Notes under the pieces: model-generated
The model's input: the letters and a program-made list of their open reading frames with translations, nothing else
Database searches by the model: none
Told to the model about the DNA's origin: nothing
Position numbers and translations under genes: made by a program
NCBI RefSeq assembly: GCF_004919045.1
Contig: NZ_SWDW01000002.1
Coordinates: 62,001-126,000, forward strand
Reading direction: 5' to 3'
Length of the DNA stretch: 64,000 nucleotides
From: Sinomonas albida
GTDB lineage: Bacteria > Actinomycetota > Actinomycetes > Actinomycetales > Micrococcaceae
Shown here: positions 44,904 to 52,101 of the stretch, piece by piece
Numbering within the stretch: position 1 is the stretch's first letter
Layout of the letters: every line of letters starts with the position of its first letter

Positions 44904-46025
44904 ATGACCTCAGTGCCCGACCGCGCCGCATCGCACGCCCAGCCGATCCCCGAAGCCCGGGGTGGCGGCTGGGCCACAGGCACTCTTGGCGATGGGTCCG
45001 GCCCCGCGGCGGGAGTGCTCTCGCCCCATCTTCTGCCCGTCGTACGGGCCGCGCTCGACCGGCGCAGCGAGGAGCGCGCGGACGCCTCGTTCCTGGCGGG
45101 CGTGCTGCGCAACCAGGGCACTCTCGCGATCCTGCTCTCGCAGCGGCGGGCCGCCATGGACGGCGAGGCGCTCGTCGCGCTCCCGGCCGCGGAACTCCCG
45201 CGCGAGTGGCTCTCAGGCCTCGTCGTCTATCTGGGCCGCGTCCCGGAGGCTACCGCGGGCGCGCGCGGCGGTCTCGCGCACGCGGCGGGCTCCGACGTCG
45301 TCCTTGTGGTGCTTCCCGAGCCAGTCGAGCCGATCGCCGGTGTCATGTCCGAGCCGGCCGGCCCGGGGTCCGCGCTCCTGCCAACCGCCACCCACTGGTC
45401 CGGATTCCGCGAGGTGGGCCCTTCCATGGACCCCTTCGAGGCCAGCGTCCTGCTCGAGGCCAACGCGATCGCGAACTGGCACGAGACGCATCCCCGGTGT
45501 CCTCGCTGCGGCGAGGCGACCAACGTGGTCATGAGCGGCTGGGTGCGTGTATGCCCCATGGACAGCTCCGAGCACTTCCCCCGCACTGATCCCGCGATCA
45601 TCGTCACCGTCGTCGGGCCGGACGGCCGCCTGCTCCTGGGTCGCGGCGCGCGCATGCGCTCCACGATGTTCTCGACTCTCGCGGGCTTCGTCGAGCCGGG
45701 GGAGTCGCTCGAGCAGGCGGTCGTGCGGGAGATCGCAGAGGAGGTGGGCGTGAGGGTCACCGAGTGCCAGTATCTGGGCTCGCAGCCGTGGCCGTTCCCG
45801 GCGTCCCTCATGCTCGGGTTCACGGCGCGCACCGAGGACACGGTCGCGCGGCCCGACGGACAAGAGGTGGTGCGCGCACGCTGGTTCGACCGCGACGAGC
45901 TCCAGGCCGCGGTGTCCTCCGGAGAGGTGACGCTGCCCAGCAGGACCTCGATCTCTCGCGCCCTCATCGAGCACTGGAACGGCGGCCCGATCGCCGAGCC
46001 GACCGCCACCACGGTGCGCCGATGA
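44904..46025 (+). CDS. nudC: NAD(+)/NADH pyrophosphatase NudC
   Basis: A 373-residue Nudix hydrolase that splits NAD(H) and removes NAD caps from RNA. A zinc region with CPRC and a further Cys 15 residues on (the fourth Cys of E. coli NudC is replaced) precedes EHFPRTDPAIIV. The Nudix box GFVEPGESLEQAVVREIAEEVGV is complete, and SQPWPFPASLMLGF is the NudC-specific motif. It overlaps uvrD2 by ATGA. The nudC-uvrD2 linkage matches mycobacteria (Rv3199c-Rv3198c). Confidence 0.93.
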   Translation: MTSVPDRAASHAQPIPEARGGGWATGTLGDGSGPAAGVLSPHLLPVVRAALDRRSEERADASFLAGVLRNQGTLAILLSQRRAAMDGEALVALPAAELPREWLSGLVVYLGRVPEATAGARGGLAHAAGSDVVLVVLPEPVEPIAGVMSEPAGPGSALLPTATHWSGFREVGPSMDPFEASVLLEANAIANWHETHPRCPRCGEATNVVMSGWVRVCPMDSSEHFPRTDPAIIVTVVGPDGRLLLGRGARMRSTMFSTLAGFVEPGESLEQAVVREIAEEVGVRVTECQYLGSQPWPFPASLMLGFTARTEDTVARPDGQEVVRARWFDRDELQAAVSSGEVTLPSRTSISRALIEHWNGGPIAEPTATTVRR

Positions 46026-48133
46026 CCGGCGACGCAGCCTCCCTCGAGGAACGCCTCCTCGGCGGGCTCGACGACGAACAGCGCGCCGTCGCAACGACCC
46101 TCCAGGGCCCCCTCTGCGTCCTCGCAGGCGCGGGCACGGGCAAGACCCGCGCGATCACCCATCGCATCGCGTACGGAGTCCAGACCGGCGTCTTCCAGCC
46201 GCAGCGGCTCCTCGCCGTGACGTTCACCGCCCGCGCAGCGGCAGAGATGCGGAGCCGGCTCCGCGACCTCGGCGCCGGGGGAGTACAGGCCCGGACGTTC
46301 CACGCCGCCGCCCTGCGTCAGCTCCAGTACTTCTGGCCACAGGCCGTGGGCGGGCAACTCCCTGGGCTCCTCGAGCACAAGGCCCAGGCCATCGCCGAGG
46401 CGGCCCGGCGGCTCCGCCTCACGGTGGACCGCGCGGCGATCCGCGACCTCGCGTCCGAACTCGAATGGGCCAAGGTCTCGATGCTCACGCCCGCCACGTA
46501 CCTCGAGGGCGCCCCGGGCCGGGGCGAGCCCGGCGGCCTCCAACCGGCCACGGTCGCGCGCCTGTTCCAGGCCTACGAGGACGTCAAGGTGGACCGGAAC
46601 CTCATCGACTTCGAGGATGTCCTGCTCATCACCGTCGGCATCCTGCAGGAAGACGCCAAGGTCGCGGCCCAGGTCCGCGAGCAGTACCGGCACTTCGTGG
46701 TCGATGAGTACCAGGACGTCTCGCCCCTGCAGCAGCGGCTCCTCGAGCTGTGGCTCGGCGGCCGCGACGAGCTGTGCGTCGTGGGGGACGCAAGCCAGAC
46801 CATTTACTCGTTCACGGGTGCCACCTCGGCCCACCTGCTCGAGTTCGGGAAGCGCTACCCCGAGGCGACCCTCGTCAAGCTCGTGCGCGACTACCGGTCC
46901 ACGCCACAGGTCGTCCAGCTCGCCAACCGCCTTCTGGGCTCGCGCCGCAGCGGCGGGCCTGCCGCGGACCGCCTCTGGGCGGAGCCGCTCCAGCTCCTGG
47001 CCCAGCGCCCTCCGGGCCCTGAGCCGGAGTTCGCCGAGTGCGCGGACGACGAAGCCGAGGCCGCCGCCGTCGTCAAGCGCATCGGCGAGCTCGTGGCGGA
47101 GGGCATCCAGCCCAAGGACATCGCCGTGCTGTTCCGCACCAATGGCCAGTCCGAGGCTTTCGAGCAGGCGCTGAGCGCCGCGGGCATCGGATACCAGCTG
47201 CGTGGCGGGGAGCGCTTCTTCAATCGGCGTGAGGTGCGGGACGCGATCCTCCAGCTCCGCACGGCCGCCCGCGCCCAGCCGGACGGCGTGGGGCTCGGTC
47301 AGTCGGTCCGGGACGTGCTCTCGTCTCTCGGCTATTCCGACGTGGCCCCGAGCGGAAGCGGAGCGACGAGAGAGCGCTGGGAGTCGCTGTCCGCGCTCGT
47401 GGCGCTCGCGGACGAGCTCTCGACGAGCCGAGGCGAAGCCTTTGGCCTCCCCGAATTCGTCCTCGAGCTCCAGGAGCGCTCGACCGCCCAGCACGCCCCC
47501 GCGGTTCAAGGCGTCACGCTCGCGTCGCTCCACGCGGCCAAGGGACTTGAGTGGGACGCCGTGTTCCTCGTGGGACTGAGCGAGGGGCTCGTCCCCATCT
47601 CGTTCGCGGACACGCCCGTGACCGTCGACGAGGAGCGCCGCCTCCTCTACGTCGGCATCACGAGGGCCCGGCATTTCCTTCACCTCTCGTGGTCGCTGGC
47701 GCGCACGCCGGGCGGCCGCGCCCACCGCCGCCCGTCGCGCTTCCTCGACGGGCTGCGGCCCGGTTCGATGCGGACGACGGCGGGACCCGCGGGCGGCGCG
47801 TCGTCCCGCCGTCGGCGCGAATACAAGGGGCCCGCCGTATGCCGGGTCTGCGGGGCCGTGCTTGAAACCGGGGCGGAGCGGAAGGTCGGCCGGTGCAGCG
47901 ACTGCCCGCCGTCATACGACGAGGCGACTTTCGAATCGTTGCGCGCGTGGCGGCTCGAGCGCGCCCGCGAATCGGACGTCCCGGCCTTCGTCGTCTTCAC
48001 CGACGCGACGCTCACGGCGATCGCCGAGGCGAAGCCAGCGAGCCTCGAGGACCTTTCCAAGGTTGCGGGCGTAGGCAAGGCCAAACTCGACCGCTACGGC
48101 GACGCCGTCCTGGAGCTGCTCCGTGGCGCGTGA
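46022..48133 (+). CDS. uvrD2: UvrD2-like ATP-dependent DNA helicase
   Basis: A 703-residue SF1A 3'-5' helicase. Motifs are GAGTGKTRAITHRIAYG, TFTARAAAEMRSRL, VVDEYQDVSPLQQRLL, VVGDASQTIYSFTGA, SLHAAKGLEWDAVFLVGL and RRLLYVGITRARHFL. After the motor come a tetracysteine cluster (CRVC...CSDC, ~residues 603-622) and an HRDC domain (~635-703, with LEDLSKVAGVGKAKLDRYGD). This architecture is that of mycobacterial UvrD2. ATGA overlap with nudC, and the stop overlaps the next gene's GTG. The mycoredoxin gene found near mycobacterial uvrD2 is absent here. Confidence 0.93.
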   Translation: MTGDAASLEERLLGGLDDEQRAVATTLQGPLCVLAGAGTGKTRAITHRIAYGVQTGVFQPQRLLAVTFTARAAAEMRSRLRDLGAGGVQARTFHAAALRQLQYFWPQAVGGQLPGLLEHKAQAIAEAARRLRLTVDRAAIRDLASELEWAKVSMLTPATYLEGAPGRGEPGGLQPATVARLFQAYEDVKVDRNLIDFEDVLLITVGILQEDAKVAAQVREQYRHFVVDEYQDVSPLQQRLLELWLGGRDELCVVGDASQTIYSFTGATSAHLLEFGKRYPEATLVKLVRDYRSTPQVVQLANRLLGSRRSGGPAADRLWAEPLQLLAQRPPGPEPEFAECADDEAEAAAVVKRIGELVAEGIQPKDIAVLFRTNGQSEAFEQALSAAGIGYQLRGGERFFNRREVRDAILQLRTAARAQPDGVGLGQSVRDVLSSLGYSDVAPSGSGATRERWESLSALVALADELSTSRGEAFGLPEFVLELQERSTAQHAPAVQGVTLASLHAAKGLEWDAVFLVGLSEGLVPISFADTPVTVDEERRLLYVGITRARHFLHLSWSLARTPGGRAHRRPSRFLDGLRPGSMRTTAGPAGGASSRRRREYKGPAVCRVCGAVLETGAERKVGRCSDCPPSYDEATFESLRAWRLERARESDVPAFVVFTDATLTAIAEAKPASLEDLSKVAGVGKAKLDRYGDAVLELLRGA

Positions 48134-48794
48134 CGGCGCAGCTTCAGCGCCGGGGCGGGGCCGCGCGCGGCGCGGTCTGAACCCACCGCCTGCCCGGAGG
48201 CCTGCTGTGCTACCGGCTGGCCCGTCTGCTGTGCCACCGGGTCACCCGTCTGCTGTGCTGCCGGGTCAGCCGCCCGTCGACGTTCGCCGCTCCGCAAGGC
48301 GCCGCAAGACGGTGAGCGCCTTCTGGGAGGGCGGGACGGCGGTCGTCGCGATCCCCGCGCGCTTCTCGAAGGCCGAGGAGGAACACTGGGTGCGACGCAT
48401 GGTCGAGCGGCTCGAGAAGAGCTCGGCCCGCCGTGGTGGCCGGCGAAGCGACACGGAGCTCATGGCCCGCGCGCTCGAACTCTCTGGCCGCTACCTCGGC
48501 GGACGTGCCAAGCCTGCGTCAGTCCGGTGGGTCACGAACCAGAACTCGCGCTGGGGCTCGTGCACGCCGTCGGACCGCAGCATTCGGCTTTCGCACCAGC
48601 TCGAGGGGATGCCGGAGTGGGTCGTCGACTACGTCCTCGTCCACGAGCTCGCGCATCTGCTTGTCGCGGGCCACACCCCCGAATTCTGGGCGGCCGTCGC
48701 AGCATACCCGCGGGTTGCGGAGGCGAAGGCGTTCCTGGAAGGCGTCTCATTTGCGGCGGCGCGAGGCCTTAACGGTGGGACGCCCGAGTCCTAG
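48123..48794 (+). CDS. YgjP-like (DUF45/M48-type) metallopeptidase
   Basis: A 223-residue protein whose residues ~60-215 form the YgjP/WLM-like metallopeptidase fold. WVTNQNSRWGSCTPSDRSIRLSHQL precedes the zinc motif HELAHLLVAGHTPEFW (HExxH). The N-terminal 50 residues are Pro/Arg-rich with three 8-residue repeats (AVLPAGPS-like) and are probably disordered. GTG 48123 overlaps the uvrD2 end by 11 bp; a start further in, near residue 52, is possible and would drop the repeats. The substrate is unknown. Confidence 0.85.
   Translation: MARDGAASAPGRGRARRGLNPPPARRPAVLPAGPSAVPPGHPSAVLPGQPPVDVRRSARRRKTVSAFWEGGTAVVAIPARFSKAEEEHWVRRMVERLEKSSARRGGRRSDTELMARALELSGRYLGGRAKPASVRWVTNQNSRWGSCTPSDRSIRLSHQLEGMPEWVVDYVLVHELAHLLVAGHTPEFWAAVAAYPRVAEAKAFLEGVSFAAARGLNGGTPES
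48202..48273 (+). repeat. 24-bp tandem repeat at the peptidase N-terminus
   Basis: Three in-frame 24-bp units beginning CTGCTGTG start at 48202, 48226 and 48250 and encode an 8-residue Pro-rich repeat. Confidence 0.8.
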
Positions 48795-48797
48795 AAT
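48792..48797 (+). promoter_or_regulatory. Promoter of the 65-residue protein gene
   Basis: TAGAAT (five of six to consensus) ends 7 nt before ATG 48805. TTAACG at 48769-48774, 17 bp upstream, is a fair -35. It is the clearest complete leaderless promoter in the window, and lies inside the peptidase gene's 3' end. Confidence 0.5.
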
Positions 48798-48804
48798 CTG
48801 GGCC

Positions 48805-49002
48805 ATGGCTGAGCTTCCTGCGAGCTACAAGAAGTACCTCGAGGGCCGGGACGCGGAGTTCATCGAGACGGTCCGGCCCATCCTCCTCCAGTCGGCGGCA
48901 GACGCCGAAATGGGCGTGCGCGTCGTGATCGATCCGCACGTCCTCCAGGCGCACCTCGACGACAGGGTGCCGTTCGGCCACGTCGTTGAGGACATCGACT
49001 AG
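48805..49002 (+). CDS. Conserved small acidic protein, function unknown
   Basis: A 65-residue soluble protein beginning AELPASYKKYLEGRDAEFIE and ending VPFGHVVEDID. The even hydrophobic pattern, acidic composition and a dedicated promoter argue that it is real although it is short and sits inside a longer frame starting at 48433. I do not recognise a domain. It lies 10 bp after the YgjP-like peptidase and converges on the DUF2342 gene. Confidence 0.72.
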   Translation: MAELPASYKKYLEGRDAEFIETVRPILLQSAADAEMGVRVVIDPHVLQAHLDDRVPFGHVVEDID

Positions 49003-49010
49003 AGGTCGTC

Positions 49011-49042
49011 AGAGCCGGCCGGCACTAGAGCCGGCCGGCACT
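49011..49042. repeat. 16-bp tandem repeat between convergent genes
   Basis: AGAGCCGGCCGGCACT occurs twice in perfect tandem (49011-49026 and 49027-49042), followed by further CCGGCCGGCAC and GGC(T/A)GGCACGCCCAAC copies to about 49075. GCCGGC palindromes within it can form hairpins. Confidence 0.8.
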
Positions 49043-49083
49043 CCGGCCGGCACGCCCAACGGCTGGCACGCCCAACCCGCCGG

Positions 49084-50595
49084 TCACCGACCCGCGGAAG
49101 GCTCCTCGCCGCCGTCGTCCTCTGCGCCGCCCTTCGTGTTGTCCTTCGGGTTGTCCTTCGTGTCGCCCTTCGGGGCTTCGCCGGGGGCGCTGTCCTTGCC
49201 GGGGGACCCGCCTTCGTTGCCGCCGTCATGGCCCTCGCCTTCGGGCTTGGCGTCGAAGCCGCCCGAGAGCAGCTTCTCCAGCGCGGCGTCCACCTCGGTC
49301 TCCTGCGCCTCGGCAGCCGAGCGCCGGGCGCTGAAGCCCGTCGGATCGTCGAGGTCCTCGGCCGTGGGCAGCAGGTCCGGATGCCGCCAGATGGCGTCGC
49401 GGCCCGACACACCGCGTTCGTCCCTGAGGGAGGACCATAGCTTGGCGGCGTCCCGGAGCCGGCGCGGTCGCAGCTCGAGTCCCACGAGGGACGCGAACGC
49501 GTGCTCGGCGGGACCGCCGGTCGCCCGCCGCCGCCGGACGGCCTCACGGAGGGCGGGCGCGGACGGCAGGACGCCGTCGGTCGCGGCCGCCGTGAGCTCG
49601 TCGACCCAGCCTTCGACCAGGGCGAGCGCCGTCTCGAGCTTCGCGAGCGCCGCATCCTGCTGCGGGGTCCGCTCCGGCATGAAGACGCCGCCCTGGAGCG
49701 CCTCTTGGATCGACTCGGGGTTCCGCGGATCGACCTCGCGCGCGAGTTCCTCGATGCGCGAGACGTCGATGTGGATGCCACGGGCGTAGTCCTCGATCGC
49801 GCCGAGCAGGTGGCCGCGGAGCCACGGAACGTGCATGAAGAGGCGCGCGTGAGCGGCCTCGCGCACGGCGAGGTAGAGGCGCACGTCGCTCTCCGGGAGC
49901 CCGAGGCCCTCGCCGAACTTCACGATATTCGCGGGCAGGAGCGCCATCTCGAGGTCGACGAGCGGGACGCCGATGTCGGACGCGCTCACGACCTCGCCCG
50001 AGAGCGCGCCGATGGCCGCGCCGAGCTGCATGCCGAAGATCGCCCCGCCCATGTTCTGGAGCATCGACGTCGCGCCGCCGAGCATGCCCTTCATCTCCTC
50101 GGGCAGCTGCTCGCTGATCGCCGTGGAGAGGGCCGTCGCGACGCTGTTCGCGACCGGCTCGGTGAGGCGACGCCACGTGCCCATGGTGGCCTCGATCCAC
50201 TCGGCACGCGACCAGCCGCGGCCAATGAGCCCGGTCGAGGGGAGATCGGTCACGTTGTCGAGCCACAGTTCGGCGAGGCGCAGGGCCTCGTCCACGCTGC
50301 GGTTCTGAACGGCTGAGACCGAGGGGTCGGACGTCATGGCGGCCGAGCGGCGCGCATGCTCGTGGGCGAGCTCCCAGTTGACGGGCCCCTCGCCAGCCGA
50401 AGAGGCCATCATCGACTGGACCTGCTCGAACATCTGCTGGAGCATCGCGGGGTCATTCGGGAGCCCCGCCGCCTTGGCGATCTCGGCCGGGTCGACCCCA
50501 TCAAGGCCTTCGCCGCCCATGAGCTTGGCGAAGAGCTCGGCGAGGGGATCCTGGGGATCCTCGCCGTTTCCGTGAGGCTTGTCCGGAGTGGTCAT
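49084..50595 (-). CDS. DUF2342 zinc-dependent metalloprotease-like protein
   Basis: A 503-residue actinobacterial protein of the DUF2342 / F420-biosynthesis-associated family, annotated in databases as a putative zinc hydrolase. The core (residues ~75-400) includes GGAIFGMQLGAAIGALSGEV, VPLVDLEMALLPANI, LYLAVREAAHARLFMHVPWLRGHLLGAI (possible metal-binding Glu/His region) and RRRATGGPAEHAFASLVGLELRPRRL. The last ~50 residues are Gly/Asp/Lys-rich with KDNPKDNTK-like repeats. ATG 50595 is the conserved start. It diverges from the PDZ-Lon gene, as in mycobacteria (Rv3195/Rv3194c region). Catalysis is unproven. Confidence 0.87.
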   Translation of the reverse strand: MTTPDKPHGNGEDPQDPLAELFAKLMGGEGLDGVDPAEIAKAAGLPNDPAMLQQMFEQVQSMMASSAGEGPVNWELAHEHARRSAAMTSDPSVSAVQNRSVDEALRLAELWLDNVTDLPSTGLIGRGWSRAEWIEATMGTWRRLTEPVANSVATALSTAISEQLPEEMKGMLGGATSMLQNMGGAIFGMQLGAAIGALSGEVVSASDIGVPLVDLEMALLPANIVKFGEGLGLPESDVRLYLAVREAAHARLFMHVPWLRGHLLGAIEDYARGIHIDVSRIEELAREVDPRNPESIQEALQGGVFMPERTPQQDAALAKLETALALVEGWVDELTAAATDGVLPSAPALREAVRRRRATGGPAEHAFASLVGLELRPRRLRDAAKLWSSLRDERGVSGRDAIWRHPDLLPTAEDLDDPTGFSARRSAAEAQETEVDAALEKLLSGGFDAKPEGEGHDGGNEGGSPGKDSAPGEAPKGDTKDNPKDNTKGGAEDDGGEEPSAGR

Positions 50596-50788
50596 GATGC
50601 CGCCGATCACTGGTGGGAACAGTCAACCTCACGGTACCGCGCGGGGGCGCGGCTGTCTTCGCGCGGTTGGGGCCTTTCGCTGTGGGCACAGCAGGGCGCG
50701 GCGAGGCCGCGCGGGGGCTGTGCGAATACTACGCTGGAGAGCAGAGATACCCGAGCACAGCGGCTTTCGCGCCGCGGAAAGGCGCGGC

Positions 50789-51952
50789 GTGAGCAGCAGC
50801 GTCACCCCGACGGACGGCGACTCCGCGAGCGGAGGCGCGCCGCCGTCGGCTGGCGCGCCGCCGACCGACGACGGCGGGCTGCCGCAGCGACCGCGGACCG
50901 CGCTGCCCAAGGGCCGGGGGCTCGTCACCGTCGTCGCAGGCATCGCCGCGCTCGCGCTGGGCGCCGTCGTATGGACCGTCCCGGTCCCGTATCTCGTGGA
51001 GCTCCCGGGCCCCGTCTACAACACTCTCGGGACGGACAACGGCAAGGACCTCATCTCCATCCAGGGCCACGAGACGTATCCGGCCCACGGGGAGCTTGAC
51101 CTGACCACGGTCTATGTCGAGGGCGGCCCGAACTCGGATGTGAGCCTGCTCGGCCTCATCCGTGCTGCGCTCGACCCGTCGGAGACGATCACGCCGGTCG
51201 ACTCCGTCTACCCCAAGGGCACCACGCGGCAGCAGGTGAGCCAGGAGAACGCGACGGAGATGCAGAATTCGCAGGACAACGCCGTCGCTGCCGCCCTCAA
51301 GAGCCTCTCGGTCCAGTTCACGCAGCAGATCAAGGTCGCGGCGCTGGTGGACAATTCGGCGTCCGCCGGCAAGCTCCAGCCTGGCGACTCGATTGTGAGC
51401 GTCGCGGGCCAGCACGTCGACTCGCTCGCGGCGGTGCAGAAGATCGTGGCTGCCTCGCAGGGCAAGCCGATCGACGTGGGCTTCGAGCGCAACGGCCAGC
51501 CGCAGACGGTCTCGATCACACCCCGGGACGCGGGTCAAGGCCACTACCTCCTGGGCTTCACGGTCACGTACGCGTTCTCGTTCCCGTTCAAGGTCGACTT
51601 CGGACTGAGCCAGGTCGGAGGCCCAAGCGCCGGAATGATGTTCGCGCTGGGAGTCATCGACAAGCTCACGCCAGGCGATCTCACCAACGGGAAGCAGATC
51701 GCCGGAACGGGGACGATTTCGCCGGACGGGTCGGTGGGGGCGATCGGCGGCATCGTCCAGAAGATGAAGGGTGCCCGCTCGCACGGCGCGACCCTCTTCC
51801 TCGCGCCGGGAGGCAACTGCAGCGACGTCGTGGGGCACGTCCCGGACGGGCTCTCCGTGGTCCGCGTCGACACGCTCGACGGGGCGCGCAAGGCCGTCGA
51901 AACCTACGCCCAGGGCGGCAATCCAGCCTCGCTGCCCCAGTGCACGAAGTAG
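50789..51952 (+). CDS. PDZ domain membrane protease (Lon-like)
   Basis: A 387-residue membrane-anchored serine protease. After a disordered Gly/Pro-rich start, one transmembrane helix (~residues 45-65) leads into an extracytoplasmic part. A PDZ domain (~185-255, KLQPGDSIVSVAGQHVDSL) is followed by a Lon-type catalytic domain with the nucleophile Ser in VGGPSAGMMFALG and the dyad Lys in QKMKGARSHGATLFLAP. GTG 50789 is preceded by AAAGG; the frame's start at 50579 overlaps the divergent gene. The UPF0182 gene downstream is a conserved neighbour. Confidence 0.9.
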   Translation: MSSSVTPTDGDSASGGAPPSAGAPPTDDGGLPQRPRTALPKGRGLVTVVAGIAALALGAVVWTVPVPYLVELPGPVYNTLGTDNGKDLISIQGHETYPAHGELDLTTVYVEGGPNSDVSLLGLIRAALDPSETITPVDSVYPKGTTRQQVSQENATEMQNSQDNAVAAALKSLSVQFTQQIKVAALVDNSASAGKLQPGDSIVSVAGQHVDSLAAVQKIVAASQGKPIDVGFERNGQPQTVSITPRDAGQGHYLLGFTVTYAFSFPFKVDFGLSQVGGPSAGMMFALGVIDKLTPGDLTNGKQIAGTGTISPDGSVGAIGGIVQKMKGARSHGATLFLAPGGNCSDVVGHVPDGLSVVRVDTLDGARKAVETYAQGGNPASLPQCTK

Positions 51953-52101
51953 TCCTCGGGCCGCAGCCGTGACCGACGCCGAATCGTTACCCATAACGCC
52001 GTGAGCAGGGGGAACTCCGTGCGCGGCCGGTCCGTGCTTGACTTAGGCGGGGTGCTCTGCGTGCCCCAGCTGCATCGCGCCCACCTAGTGAAGAGGTAAC
52101 T

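Noticed and set aside
48433-49002. A 189-codon frame covering the small protein gene
   Set aside because: Its first 120 codons overlap the YgjP-like peptidase in another frame and are Arg/Ser-rich noise. Only the part from ATG 48805 looks like a protein.
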